Source of the DNA: an uncultured Clostridia bacterium
GTDB taxonomy: Bacteria; Bacillota; Clostridia; Oscillospirales; Acutalibacteraceae
Length of the DNA stretch: 15,789 nucleotides
NCBI GenBank assembly: GCA_937892525.1
Contig: CALAEV010000009.1
Coordinates: forward strand, 1-15,789
Direction of reading: 5' to 3'
The notes under the pieces: model-generated
Database searches by the model: none
The model's input: only the letters and a program-made list of their open reading frames with translations
What the model was told of the DNA's origin: nothing
Position numbers and translations under genes: made by a program
Shown here: positions 5,808 through 13,298 of the stretch, one piece after another
Layout: every line of letters begins with the position of its first letter
How positions within the stretch are numbered: position 1 is the first letter of the stretch

Positions 5808-6758
5808 TTATTCGTCGTCCCTACGAAGAGAAAGACCAAGTGATTCAAGCTTTGCAATAACCTCTTCAAGAGATTTTCTACCGAGGTTACGAACTCTCAT
5901 CATGTCTTCTTCTGTTCTGTTTGTCAAATCTTCAACTGTGTTGATGCTTGCACGCTTTAAGCAGTTGAATGAACGAACTGAAAGGTCAAGTTCTTCAATA
6001 GTCATTTCAAGAACCTTTGTCTTTGAGTCGTCATTCTTGACAATCATTGTCTCTGTTTCTCTTGCTTCTTCTGAAAGGTCAACAAAGAGATTAAGATGGT
6101 CTGTAAGGATTTTTGCGCCGAGAGAAACGGCATCCTGTGCTGAAATTGTACCGTTTGTCCAAGCTTCAAGTGTAAGCTTGTCATAGTCAGTAATCTGACC
6201 AACACGAGTATTTTCAACTGTATAGTTCACCTTTAATACAGGTGTATAAATTGAATCTATTGCGATTACGCCGATAATTGGCTGCATAAGCTGTTTGTTT
6301 CTTTCTGCTGAAACATAACCTCTGCCCTTATCACAAGTGAGTTCCATTTTAAGAACACCACCGTCTTCAAGGTTTGCGATTACGTGTTCAGTATTAAGAA
6401 TTTCAACGTCTGAATCAACCTGAATATCACCAGCTGTAACCTGGCACTTGCCACTTGCATCGATATAAAGTGTTTTTGGACCGTCACCGTGAATTTTAAG
6501 GATTACGCCTTTAAGATTCAAAACGATTTCAGTTACATCTTCTTTCACACCGTCAATGGTTGAGAATTCATGAAGAACACCTTCAATTTTCGCTGAAGTA
6601 ATTGCATAACCTGGAAGTGATGACAAAAGTACGCGACGAAGGCTGTTACCAAGTGTTGTACCGTAGCCTCTCTCTAATGGTTCAACTACGAATTTGCCAT
6701 AAGTTCCGTCAGCAGATAAATCAAGTGCTTCAATGCTGGGCTTCTCAATTCCTATCAT
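5808..6758 (-). CDS. rpoA: RNA polymerase alpha subunit
   Basis: The alpha subunit dimerises to start assembly of RNA polymerase, and its C-terminal domain contacts promoter UP elements and activators. The 316-residue product has the assembly domain at the N-terminus (EPLERGYGTTLGNSLRRVLLSSLPG, about 27-51), a flexible linker near 235-245 and the C-terminal domain with LDLSVRSFNCLKRASINTVEDL and VRNLGRKSLEEVIAKLESLGL. The length is typical. The ATG is preceded by AGGAGGG. It follows rpsD after 65 bp, the second-largest gap in the operon, which holds only a weak AT-rich hairpin (6781-6796). Confidence 0.99.
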   Translation of the reverse strand: MIGIEKPSIEALDLSADGTYGKFVVEPLERGYGTTLGNSLRRVLLSSLPGYAITSAKIEGVLHEFSTIDGVKEDVTEIVLNLKGVILKIHGDGPKTLYIDASGKCQVTAGDIQVDSDVEILNTEHVIANLEDGGVLKMELTCDKGRGYVSAERNKQLMQPIIGVIAIDSIYTPVLKVNYTVENTRVGQITDYDKLTLEAWTNGTISAQDAVSLGAKILTDHLNLFVDLSEEARETETMIVKNDDSKTKVLEMTIEELDLSVRSFNCLKRASINTVEDLTNRTEEDMMRVRNLGRKSLEEVIAKLESLGLSLRRDDE

Positions 6759-6823
6759 TCAAAACCCTCCTAACTGAGTACAGAAAAATATTTCTGCTAA
6801 ATGTTATTATTGTTTCAAGCCTA

Positions 6824-7450
6824 TTATTTAGAATAAAGCTCGACGATAAGATGCTCTTCAACAGGAACTGCAATTTCTTCTCTGTCTGGAAGCTTAACAA
6901 CCTTAGCTGAAAGCTCTTCTGCATTCTTATCAAGCCATGCAGGAACTGGACGAGATGCGTTAGCTTCAAGAACTTCTTTAATCTTAACGCTGTCTTTGCT
7001 TGCGTCCTTAACTGATACTACATCGCCTGCTTTAAGAAGGTATGATGGAACGTCAACCTTCTTACCGTTTACACGGAAGTGAGCGTGAATTGTGAGCTGT
7101 CTTGCTTCTGCACGAGATGAAGCCCATCCGAGAAGATAAACAACGTTATCAAGACGGCTTTCACAAATCTTCAAAAGGTTTTCACCGACAATACCCTGAC
7201 GCTTTTCAGCCATCAAGAAATATTTATAGAACTGTCCTTCCTGAATACCATAGTATCTCTTTGCAGTCTGTTTTGCACGAAGCTGCAAGCCGTATTCAGA
7301 AACCTTTTTACGGTTCTGGCCGTGCTGACCAGGAGCGTATGAACGGCGCTCGAGAGCACATTTACCAGTATAGCAACGGTCGCCTTTAAGGAAAAGCTTC
7401 TTTCCTTCACGACGGCAGAGCTTACAAACCGCACCGGTATATCTTGCCAT
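6824..7450 (-). CDS. rpsD: Small subunit ribosomal protein S4 (uS4), zinc-binding form
   Basis: S4 is a primary 16S rRNA-binding protein that nucleates 30S assembly, and in several bacteria it represses its own operon by binding the mRNA leader. The 208-residue product keeps four cysteines, C9, C12, C26 and C31, the zinc-binding (C+) form. The S4 RNA-binding domain is visible as SRLDNVVYLLGWASSRAEARQLTIHAHFRVNGK. The ATG has a GGAGGT site. Its place in the alpha cluster, downstream of rpsM and rpsK, is the E. coli arrangement; in Bacillus subtilis rpsD is a separate gene. Confidence 0.98.
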   Translation of the reverse strand: MARYTGAVCKLCRREGKKLFLKGDRCYTGKCALERRSYAPGQHGQNRKKVSEYGLQLRAKQTAKRYYGIQEGQFYKYFLMAEKRQGIVGENLLKICESRLDNVVYLLGWASSRAEARQLTIHAHFRVNGKKVDVPSYLLKAGDVVSVKDASKDSVKIKEVLEANASRPVPAWLDKNAEELSAKVVKLPDREEIAVPVEEHLIVELYSK

Positions 7451-7473
7451 AATCTGTTACCTCCAAATATCTG

Positions 7474-7878
7474 TTATACACGTCTTCTCTTAGGTGGGCG
7501 GCAGCCGTTGTGAGGAATTGGAGTTACGTCTTTAATCATTGTAACTTCAAGACCTACTGTCTGCAATGCACGGATTGCAGCTTCACGTCCTGAACCTGGA
7601 CCCTTAACGTATACTTCTACGGTTTTCATACCGTGGTCAATCGCAACCTTTGCTGCTGTTTCAGCAGCTGTCTGAGCAGCGAATGGTGTAGATTTTCTTG
7701 AGCCTCTGAAGCCCATTTCACCTGCGCTTGCCCATGATACTGCGTTACCCTGAACGTCAGTAATTGTAACAATAGTGTTATTGAAGGTGGACTGAATATG
7801 AACTGCGCCTTTTTCAATGTTTTTCTTTTCGCGACGTCTACGAGTAGCGTTGCCTTTTTTAACCTGAGCTTTTGCCAT
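7474..7878 (-). CDS. rpsK: Small subunit ribosomal protein S11 (uS11)
   Basis: S11 lies on the platform of the 30S subunit and helps shape the mRNA exit region. The 134-residue product shows the family core HIQSTFNNTIVTITDVQGNAVSWASAGEMGFRGSRKSTPFAAQ and the C-terminal PIPHNGCRPPKRRRV. The N-terminus is slightly extended and very basic (KKGNATRRRREKKN). The ATG follows an AGGGAC-type site, 17 bp after rpsM. Confidence 0.98.
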   Translation of the reverse strand: MAKAQVKKGNATRRRREKKNIEKGAVHIQSTFNNTIVTITDVQGNAVSWASAGEMGFRGSRKSTPFAAQTAAETAAKVAIDHGMKTVEVYVKGPGSGREAAIRALQTVGLEVTMIKDVTPIPHNGCRPPKRRRV

Positions 7879-7895
7879 TTTAAAGTCCCTCCTTC

Positions 7896-8264
7896 TTACT
7901 TCTTCTTGTTAGCAATTGTCTTCTTTGGTCCCTTACGTGTACGAGCGTTTGTCTTTGAACGCTGACCTCTTACTGGGAGATTCTTGCGGTGACGTACGCC
8001 TCTGTAGCAACCAATTTCAACAAGTCTTTTAATATCAAATGCTGTTTCTCTTCTGAGGTCACCTTCAACTGTTACGTTGTGTTCGATGTACTCACGAAGT
8101 TTTGAAACGTCTTCTTCGGTTAAATCCTTAACACGTGTGTCTGGATTGATACCTGTTGCAGCAACAATGTCACTAGCTGTTTTTCTGCCTATACCATAGA
8201 TGTATGTGAGACCGATTTCGATTCTCTTTTCTCTTGGTAAGTCAACACCTGAAATACGAGCCAT
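7896..8264 (-). CDS. rpsM: Small subunit ribosomal protein S13 (uS13)
   Basis: S13 sits in the 30S head and contacts the P-site tRNA and the 50S bridge. The 122-residue product begins MARISGVDLPREKRIEIGLTYIYGIGRKTA and ends with the basic RGQRSKTNARTRKGPKKT tail typical of the family. The ATG is preceded by GGAGG, with an unusually long spacing of about 11 bases. It is the first gene after the 141-bp structured gap, so it would be the first target if that gap is a translational control element. Confidence 0.98.
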   Translation of the reverse strand: MARISGVDLPREKRIEIGLTYIYGIGRKTASDIVAATGINPDTRVKDLTEEDVSKLREYIEHNVTVEGDLRRETAFDIKRLVEIGCYRGVRHRKNLPVRGQRSKTNARTRKGPKKTIANKKK

Positions 8265-8407
8265 TTACAGTTGCACCTCCATTTTCAAAATGTGGCTTTA
8301 TAGCCTTTTGTTAATATCGTTCCTTAGTACTTTAGAAACGATTGAGCGATAGGCGCTCAAGATAAATTCAAGCTGCTCTGCAGTTGCAGCTCATTGCGAT
8401 TTATCTT
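8265..8407 (-). promoter_or_regulatory. Structured rpmJ-rpsM intergenic region, possible leader
   Basis: This is by far the longest gap in the operon. In transcript order it contains a large hairpin (9-bp outer arms 8399-8407/8359-8367, 7-bp inner arms 8386-8392/8370-8376), a 7-bp hairpin (8354-8360 with 8342-8348), an 8-bp hairpin with one wobble (8335-8342 with 8316-8323) and a 4-bp GGCT/AGCC hairpin (8302-8305 with 8294-8297). The rpsM GGAGG follows. There is no T run after the stems and no sigma-A promoter that I can find. Its position matches that of the S4-binding alpha leader of E. coli, so an autoregulatory or RNA-processing element is plausible but unproven. Confidence 0.6.
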
Positions 8408-8519
8408 AGCCCTGACGCTGCTTGTGTTTAGGGTTTTCACAGATAACCATTACTTTACCCTTACGTTTGATTACTTTGCACTTTTCGCAAATTTTCTTGA
8501 CAGAAGGTCTGACTTTCAT
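8406..8519 (-). CDS. rpmJ: Large subunit ribosomal protein L36 (bL36), zinc-binding form
   Basis: The 37-residue protein reads MKVRPSVKKICEKCKVIKRK and continues to GKVMVICENPKHKQRQG. C11, C14, C27 and H32 are the standard zinc ligands of the C+ form. L36 is the smallest 50S protein and binds 23S rRNA late in assembly. The ATG has a strong AGGAGG site. It lies 34 bp after infA, the usual infA-rpmJ order, and its stop codon overlaps the first arm of the downstream hairpin. Confidence 0.97.
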   Translation of the reverse strand: MKVRPSVKKICEKCKVIKRKGKVMVICENPKHKQRQG

Positions 8520-8553
8520 TATAAATTACCTCCTAAAAAATGCTGTCAAAATT

Positions 8554-8772
8554 TTACTTTGAACGCCATGTGATTCTTCCGTTGTTAAGGTCATAAGGAG
8601 AAAGTTCAACTATAACCTTGTCGCCTTGAAGAATTCTGATGTAGTTCATACGAAGTTTACCCGAAATACGAGCGTGTACTTTATGTCCGTTTTCAAGTTC
8701 TACAATGAAATTTGTATTAGGAAGAACTTCAACGACAGTACCCTCAACTTCAATCATATCTTGTTTTGCCAT
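8554..8772 (-). CDS. infA: Translation initiation factor IF-1
   Basis: IF-1 is a single OB-fold protein that occupies the 30S A site during initiation. The 72-residue product, starting MAKQDMIEVEGTVVEVLPNT with NFIVELENGHKVHARISGKLRMNYIRILQGDKVIVELSPYDL, is of standard length and sequence. The ATG lies 4 bp after the KOW-domain gene and its AGAGGT site overlaps the end of that gene, so coupling is likely. Confidence 0.99.
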   Translation of the reverse strand: MAKQDMIEVEGTVVEVLPNTNFIVELENGHKVHARISGKLRMNYIRILQGDKVIVELSPYDLNNGRITWRSK

Positions 8773-8776
8773 AAGT

Positions 8777-9013
8777 TTAAACCTCTTTCGATAATGCTTT
8801 TCTTAATGCTCTGTCCGTTAAGAACAAATCTTCAGAAAGTTGTTTATTAGTTTTAATAATGTGTTTCGGATTTTTTCTTTTGGGATTGTTCAAAAGTCTT
8901 TCTTTACCGTCACAGACATAAACATATTTTTCATCAGATTCTACCACACACATAAGTCGGTCTTTTTCACGACCTGCAGTACAAACAACTAACTCACCTT
9001 TACGAAACTCCAT
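8777..9013 (-). CDS. KOW-domain RNA-binding protein (L14e/L27e-like)
   Basis: This 78-residue basic protein has an N-terminal KOW-type beta-barrel (about 3-38, with FRKGELVVCTAGREKDRLMCVVESDEKYVYVCDGK) followed by NPKRKNPKHI and a short C-terminal helix (about 58-76). Proteins of this kind occur between map and infA in many Clostridia and are usually annotated as KOW-domain RNA-binding or L14e/L6e/L27e-like proteins; the role is not established, though ribosome or translation association is implied by the fold and the neighbours. The ATG is 12 bp after map and preceded by AGAGGTAT. Confidence 0.9.
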   Translation of the reverse strand: MEFRKGELVVCTAGREKDRLMCVVESDEKYVYVCDGKERLLNNPKRKNPKHIIKTNKQLSEDLFLTDRALRKALSKEV

Positions 9014-9025
9014 AAGTTATACCTC

Positions 9026-9775
9026 TTAAAGTTTAGTCAAAATGATTGGTTCGCCCTTTGTAATTGCTATTGTGTGTTCAAAGTGAGCGGACAGTTTACC
9101 ATCAAGCGTTTTGACGGTCCAACCGTCAGGCAAACATTTAATTGCCTTTGAACCCATATTTATCATTGGCTCAATTGCAATTGTCATACCGGGTAAAAGC
9201 CTTTGACCTCTACCGGCTGTTCCGTAATTCGGAACTGACGGGTCTTCGTGAAGATGTGTTCCTACGCCATGCCCTGTGTATTCACGGACAACCGAGAAAC
9301 CTCTTTCTTCGCAATAGGACTGAATTGCAAATGCTATATCGCCGACTCTGTTGCCTGCAACAGCCTGCGCTATGCCTAAATATAAGCTTTCGCGAGTTGT
9401 GTCGCACAGCCGCTTTGCTTCATCGGAAATGTTTCCACAAGCAAAAGTAGCAGCATTGTCACCGTTATATCCATTCACTTTAGCCCCAAGGTCGATACTC
9501 ACTATATCGCCTTCTTTAAGCACCCTCTTTTTTGAAGGAATGCCGTGAATGACCTCGTCATTTATGGAAATACATGCAGTAGCAGGGAATCCGTTATAAT
9601 TCAAAAAGTTTGGTTCAGCACCTTGCTTCTTAATATATCGGTATGCAATCTGGTCAATCTCATAAGTAGTGATACCAGGTTTGACTGCCTCACCTGCTAC
9701 TTGTAATGCTTCTGCAGAAATCTGACACGCTTTTCTCATCATATCAATTTCTTTTGCAGTTCTAAGCACTATCAT
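9026..9775 (-). CDS. map: Methionine aminopeptidase, type I
   Basis: This 249-residue cytoplasmic enzyme removes the initiator methionine from new proteins. The five metal ligands of the pita-bread fold are in place: D95, D106, H169 in YTGHGVG, E202 in IEPM and E233 in HFEHT; H77 in EVIHGIP is the conserved active-site histidine. It lacks an N-terminal SEC-C zinc extension. I start it at ATG 9773-9775, with GGAGG six bases upstream and one base after the adk stop. The frame stays open 15 codons further upstream into adk, but that part lacks family similarity and a ribosome-binding site. Confidence 0.97.
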   Translation of the reverse strand: MIVLRTAKEIDMMRKACQISAEALQVAGEAVKPGITTYEIDQIAYRYIKKQGAEPNFLNYNGFPATACISINDEVIHGIPSKKRVLKEGDIVSIDLGAKVNGYNGDNAATFACGNISDEAKRLCDTTRESLYLGIAQAVAGNRVGDIAFAIQSYCEERGFSVVREYTGHGVGTHLHEDPSVPNYGTAGRGQRLLPGMTIAIEPMINMGSKAIKCLPDGWTVKTLDGKLSAHFEHTIAITKGEPIILTKL

Positions 9776-9776
9776 G

Positions 9777-10409
9777 TTAATCCTCCAAAACTTTGAAGAC
9801 AAGAGCAGTTGTATCTGCAACCTCTTCCTGTCCTTCTACTATTACTAACTTACCTGTTTTTGAATAGTAGTCTTTAAGTGGTTCTGTTTGTTCGTGATAA
9901 ACGTGAAGTCTGTCAAGCACTGTTTCAGGGCTGTCATCTTTACGCTGAACAAGTTCGTCACCACATACATCGCAGATGCCGTCTTTAGATGGTTTCTTGT
10001 ATTCAAGATGATAAGTAGCGCCACATTTGAGGCAAACACGTCTGCCTGAAAGTCTTGCTGTAATCTTTTCATCAGGAACTTCAATATCAACAACTTTGTC
10101 GATTACGATGCCCATCTTATCAAGAGCTTCTGCCTGTGGTATTGTTCTTGGGAAACCGTCAAGAATGAAACCGTTCTGGCAATCATCCTCTGCAAGTCTC
10201 TCTTTAATAATACCTATAACAACATCATCTGGAACAAGTTTGCCGGCATCGATATAGGACTTAGCTTTAAGCCCCATATCTGTACCGTTTTTAAGAGCTT
10301 CTCTGATGATATTACCTGTTGAAACAGCCGGAATATTGAATTTTTCACAAATTTTTTCCGCCTGAGTGCCTTTTCCTGCGCCTGGAGCGCCGAGAAGGAT
10401 TAAGTTCAT
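9777..10409 (-). CDS. adk: Adenylate kinase with zinc-binding lid
   Basis: This enzyme interconverts ATP plus AMP and two ADP. The 210-residue long form carries the P-loop GAPGAGKGT (7-15), the AMP-binding DGFPRT (84-89) and a lid domain with C126, C129, C146 and C149, the structural zinc site of Gram-positive adenylate kinases. The start is the ATG at 10407-10409, with GGAGG eight bases upstream; an in-frame TTG near 10433 overlaps the secY stop and has no such site. It sits between secY and map, as in most Firmicutes. Confidence 0.98.
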   Translation of the reverse strand: MNLILLGAPGAGKGTQAEKICEKFNIPAVSTGNIIREALKNGTDMGLKAKSYIDAGKLVPDDVVIGIIKERLAEDDCQNGFILDGFPRTIPQAEALDKMGIVIDKVVDIEVPDEKITARLSGRRVCLKCGATYHLEYKKPSKDGICDVCGDELVQRKDDSPETVLDRLHVYHEQTEPLKDYYSKTGKLVIVEGQEEVADTTALVFKVLED

Positions 10410-10425
10410 ATCATTTACCTCCGAA

Positions 10426-11751
10426 TTAATCAAGGAAGCCTTTATAGTGACGCATCATCATCTGGCTTTCGAGCTGTTTCTCTGTTTCAAGAGCAACGCC
10501 GACCATAATGATAATTGATGTACCACCAACAGCAAGGTTCATACCATATTCTGTGAAAAGGCCTGCAATCTGTGAGTAGATGATTGGGAACATTGCTACA
10601 ACACTCAAAAGAAGAGCACCAATAAGTGTCATTCTGTTAAGAATGTTTGTGATGTAAGAAACTGTTGGTTTACCAGGACGAATACCTGGGATTGAACCGC
10701 TGTTCTTACGAAGGTTATCTGCCATTTCAATTGGGTTATACTGGATAGCCGCATAGAAATAAGCAAAGAATATGATGAAAAGGAAATAGATTGTTCCATA
10801 GAATGGGTGTGTCTGACCAAGCCACTCAGTTGTAAGCTTGTTCCAGAAGCCACCTTCTTTACCTGGAGCAAACATAGCGATTGTAGGAAGAATTGAAAGC
10901 ACTGAGCTTGCAAAGATAACAGGGAGAACACCACACATATTAACCTTAATAGGCATGTGAGTATTCTGACCACCGTACATTTTACGACCTACAACACGTT
11001 TTGCGTACTGAATCGGAATCTTTCTCTCACCATTATCCATCCAAACGATGAAGAAAATCATACCAATAAGAGCAATTGCAGCAATTGGAACAAGTACGAA
11101 GTAAACGCCACCTTTATCCATATAAGCATAAAGGTTGTAAACTGTTGTTGGCATACGAGCAACGATACCTGCAAAAAGAATTATTGAAATACCATTACCA
11201 ATACCTTTTTCGTTAATCTGTTCACCAAGCCACATTACAAGTGCTGTACCTGCAGTATAGCAAACGATAACTACGATTGCCTGTAATACTGCTGAGAAAC
11301 CTGTAAATGCTTTACCATTCGCATCCATTAAAAGCATATCCTGAGACTTGATAAAGAAGTAGTATGCAATACTCTGTGCAAAACCAAGTCCAAGTGCAAA
11401 ATAACGAGTAATTCTATTCATTTTCTTTCTGCCTTCTTCACCTTCCTTAGAAAGTTTCTGAAGTGCAGGAATTGCAACAGCAAGAAGCTGAATAATAATT
11501 GATGCGTTGATGTAAGGTGTGATTGAGAGAGCAAATAAAGTACCATAGTTGAACGCATTACCTGTCATCATTGAAAGGTATGTGAGGAATGTACCTGCAG
11601 CCTCTTCGCCGAAAATACCCTCTGATGCAATGTTTACAAATGGTACTGGCATTGCTGAACCGATTCTGTAAATTAAAATTATAAGTGCTGTGAAAAGGAG
11701 CTTCTTACGAAGGTCTGTAATTTTCCACGCATTAATAAATGTACGGAACAC
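10426..11751 (-). CDS. secY: Preprotein translocase subunit SecY
   Basis: SecY is the ten-helix channel of the Sec translocon through which unfolded proteins cross or enter the membrane. The 441-residue product begins with the amphipathic helix FRTFINAWKITDLRKKLLFTALIILIYRIGSAMPVP, has the cytoplasmic loop region ending in RRVVGRKMYGGQ-like residues (KRVVGRKMYGGQNTHMPIKVN) and the conserved RPGKPT before the last helices. The start is GTG at 11749-11751, only 2 bp after the rplO stop; its GAGGTGAT site is made of the last rplO codons, so translation is coupled to L15. Confidence 0.98.
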   Translation of the reverse strand: MFRTFINAWKITDLRKKLLFTALIILIYRIGSAMPVPFVNIASEGIFGEEAAGTFLTYLSMMTGNAFNYGTLFALSITPYINASIIIQLLAVAIPALQKLSKEGEEGRKKMNRITRYFALGLGFAQSIAYYFFIKSQDMLLMDANGKAFTGFSAVLQAIVVIVCYTAGTALVMWLGEQINEKGIGNGISIILFAGIVARMPTTVYNLYAYMDKGGVYFVLVPIAAIALIGMIFFIVWMDNGERKIPIQYAKRVVGRKMYGGQNTHMPIKVNMCGVLPVIFASSVLSILPTIAMFAPGKEGGFWNKLTTEWLGQTHPFYGTIYFLFIIFFAYFYAAIQYNPIEMADNLRKNSGSIPGIRPGKPTVSYITNILNRMTLIGALLLSVVAMFPIIYSQIAGLFTEYGMNLAVGGTSIIIMVGVALETEKQLESQMMMRHYKGFLD

Positions 11752-11753
11752 GG

Positions 11754-12194
11754 TTAAATCACCTCAGCCTTTCCGCCTGCTGCTTCGATTTTCTGCTTAG
11801 CAGATTCTGAATAAGCATTAACCTGAACAGTAAGCTTTTTGCTGAGTTCGCCATTTCCTAATACTTTAACTCCATCAAGAGCTTTCTTTACAAGGCCTGC
11901 GTTAACGAGTGCCTCGATTGTTACTGTTGCGCCATCCTCAAATGCGTTGAGTGCTGAAACGTTAACAGTTGCGATTTCCTTAGCGAAAATGTTGTTGAAA
12001 CCACGCTTTGGAAGTCTTCTCTGTAAAGGCATCTGGCCACCTTCGAAGCCGACCTGCATACCTCTACCTGCACGGGCCTTTTGACCCTTGTGACCCTTAC
12101 CTGCTGTTTTACCCTGACCTGAAGCAGCACCACGACCGATACGCTTTACGTCTTTCTTTGAACCAGCAGCTGGTGAAAGTTCGTGCAATTTCAT
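11754..12194 (-). CDS. rplO: Large subunit ribosomal protein L15 (uL15)
   Basis: L15 joins late in 50S assembly and binds 23S rRNA. The 146-residue product begins MKLHELSPAAGSKKDVKRIGRGAASGQGKTAGKGHKGQKAR, the glycine- and lysine-rich extension typical of the family, and carries GFEGGQMPLQRRLPKRGF. I use the ATG at 12192-12194, with AAGGAGG eight bases upstream; an in-frame GTG three codons earlier overlaps that site. It lies 13 bp after rpmD. Confidence 0.98.
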   Translation of the reverse strand: MKLHELSPAAGSKKDVKRIGRGAASGQGKTAGKGHKGQKARAGRGMQVGFEGGQMPLQRRLPKRGFNNIFAKEIATVNVSALNAFEDGATVTIEALVNAGLVKKALDGVKVLGNGELSKKLTVQVNAYSESAKQKIEAAGGKAEVI

Positions 12195-12207
12195 ATTGTG
12201 CACCTCC

Positions 12208-12387
12208 TTAAGCCTTTGTAACCTCTAAAAGATGAGAGATTTTCTTAATCTTACCTTGTGTTTGTGCGTTATCAGGCTGAACTGATACGTCACCAATTTT
12301 ACGGAGACCAAGTGCATAAGCAGTGGCAATTTGGTCTTTTTTGCTTCCGATAAGACTCTTTACAAGTTTAACCTGAATTTTTTCCAT
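12208..12387 (-). CDS. rpmD: Large subunit ribosomal protein L30 (uL30)
   Basis: The 59-residue product, starting MEKIQVKLVKSLIGSKKDQ, matches the single-domain bacterial L30 in length and in the ATAYALGLRKIGD motif. The ATG at 12385-12387 is chosen, with AAGGAG about ten bases upstream; the in-frame GTG three codons earlier is only one base from that site and is unlikely to be used. It sits between rpsE and rplO, the standard order. Confidence 0.97.
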   Translation of the reverse strand: MEKIQVKLVKSLIGSKKDQIATAYALGLRKIGDVSVQPDNAQTQGKIKKISHLLEVTKA

Positions 12388-12401
12388 CTTGTCCACTCTC
12401 C

Positions 12402-12902
12402 TTATTCTGTAATCTCTTTAACTGATTTGCCACGGATAGCAGCAACTTCTTCTGCTGTACGGAGCTTTGAAAGACCGTCAATAGTTGCTCTAACTACGTT
12501 GCAAGGATTGTTTGAACGAAGTGCTTTTGAACGGATGTCCTTGATACCTACCATTTCAACAACGGCACGAACAGGGCCACCAGCGATAACACCAGTACCA
12601 GGTGCTGCAGGTTTCATAAGAACTACGCCTGCGCCAAACTTACCTGTAATTTCATGTGGGATTGTTGTGCCTTTAAGAGAAACTTTGATAAGGTTCTTCT
12701 TAGCAGCTTCAATACCCTTACGGATAGCATCTGGAACTTCGCCTGATTTACCAAGACCGAAGCCTACGATACCGTTACCGTCACCTACAACAACCAAAGC
12801 GGAGAATTTCATAATACGGCCGCCCTTAACTGTTTTAGAAACACGGTTGATAGCAACTACTCTTTCCTGAAGTTCGAGTGTTGATGCGTCAATAATAGCC
12901 AT
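12402..12902 (-). CDS. rpsE: Small subunit ribosomal protein S5 (uS5)
   Basis: S5 has a double-stranded-RNA-binding-like N-terminal domain and influences decoding accuracy and mRNA unwinding on the 30S subunit. The 166-residue product shows ELQERVVAINRVSKTVKGGRIMKFSALVVVGDGNGIVGFGLGKSGEVPDAIRKG and, later, KFGAGVVLMKPAAPGTGVIAGGPVRAVVE. Length is normal. The ATG has an AAGGAGA site. The neighbours rplR and rpmD confirm the assignment. Confidence 0.98.
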   Translation of the reverse strand: MAIIDASTLELQERVVAINRVSKTVKGGRIMKFSALVVVGDGNGIVGFGLGKSGEVPDAIRKGIEAAKKNLIKVSLKGTTIPHEITGKFGAGVVLMKPAAPGTGVIAGGPVRAVVEMVGIKDIRSKALRSNNPCNVVRATIDGLSKLRTAEEVAAIRGKSVKEITE

Positions 12903-12920
12903 TATTAATTTCTCCTTTCC

Positions 12921-13280
12921 TTAGAAGTTGAGGCCGCCCTCACGGGCACCTTCTGCGAGAGCTGCTACTCTACCTGTGTAAACGTAGCCGCCTCTGTCAA
13001 ATACAACATCTGTGATGTTCTTTTCTTTTGCACGTTCTGCAAGGAGCTTGCCAACTTCTTTAGCTGCTTCCTTGTTACCGCCATAATTTGCAAAGTCCTT
13101 CTCTGTTGTTGAAGCGCTTACAAGTGTTACACCTGCAACGTCGTCAATCAACTGAGCATAGATATGCTGGAGAGAACGGAACACATTAAGGCGTGGGCAC
13201 TCTGCAGTGCCTGAAATCTTGGCGCGGACTCTCTTATGTCTCTTGAGTCTTGCTGCCTTTGTATCTGGTCTGTTAACCAT
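12921..13280 (-). CDS. rplR: Large subunit ribosomal protein L18 (uL18)
   Basis: L18 carries 5S rRNA to the 50S subunit together with L5. The 119-residue product has the family core RLKRHKRVRAKISGTAECPRLNVFRSLQHIYAQLIDD and the conserved end VVFDRGGYVYTGRVAALAEGAREGGLNF. The ATG is preceded by AGGAGG. It is 18 bp after rplF and 18 bp before rpsE. Confidence 0.98.
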   Translation of the reverse strand: MVNRPDTKAARLKRHKRVRAKISGTAECPRLNVFRSLQHIYAQLIDDVAGVTLVSASTTEKDFANYGGNKEAAKEVGKLLAERAKEKNITDVVFDRGGYVYTGRVAALAEGAREGGLNF

Positions 13281-13298
13281 AGCTTTACTCTCCTCCTA

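Noticed and set aside
5788..6186. Plus-strand open frame opposite rpoA
   Set aside because: It is a Ser/Arg-rich shadow of the alpha subunit gene, with no start signal or recognisable domain.
6781..6796. AT-rich 6-bp hairpin between rpsD and rpoA as a terminator
   Set aside because: The stem is weak, no T run follows, and rpoA and rplQ must be transcribed through it.
8265..8405. Promoter in the rpmJ-rpsM gap
   Set aside because: No pair of -35 and -10 boxes with acceptable spacing could be found on the minus strand.
9776..9820. N-terminal extension of methionine aminopeptidase into adk
   Set aside because: The extra 15 codons have no family similarity, and a GGAGG site precedes the downstream ATG at the right distance.
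10410..10433. N-terminal extension of adenylate kinase into the secY stop
   Set aside because: It would use a TTG without a ribosome-binding site; the ATG at 10407-10409 gives the canonical MNLILLGAPGAGKGT start.
12331..12870. Long plus-strand open frame opposite rpsE
   Set aside because: It is antisense to a clear S5 gene, has a Ser/Thr/Pro-rich composition typical of a shadow frame, and has no ribosome-binding site or family match.
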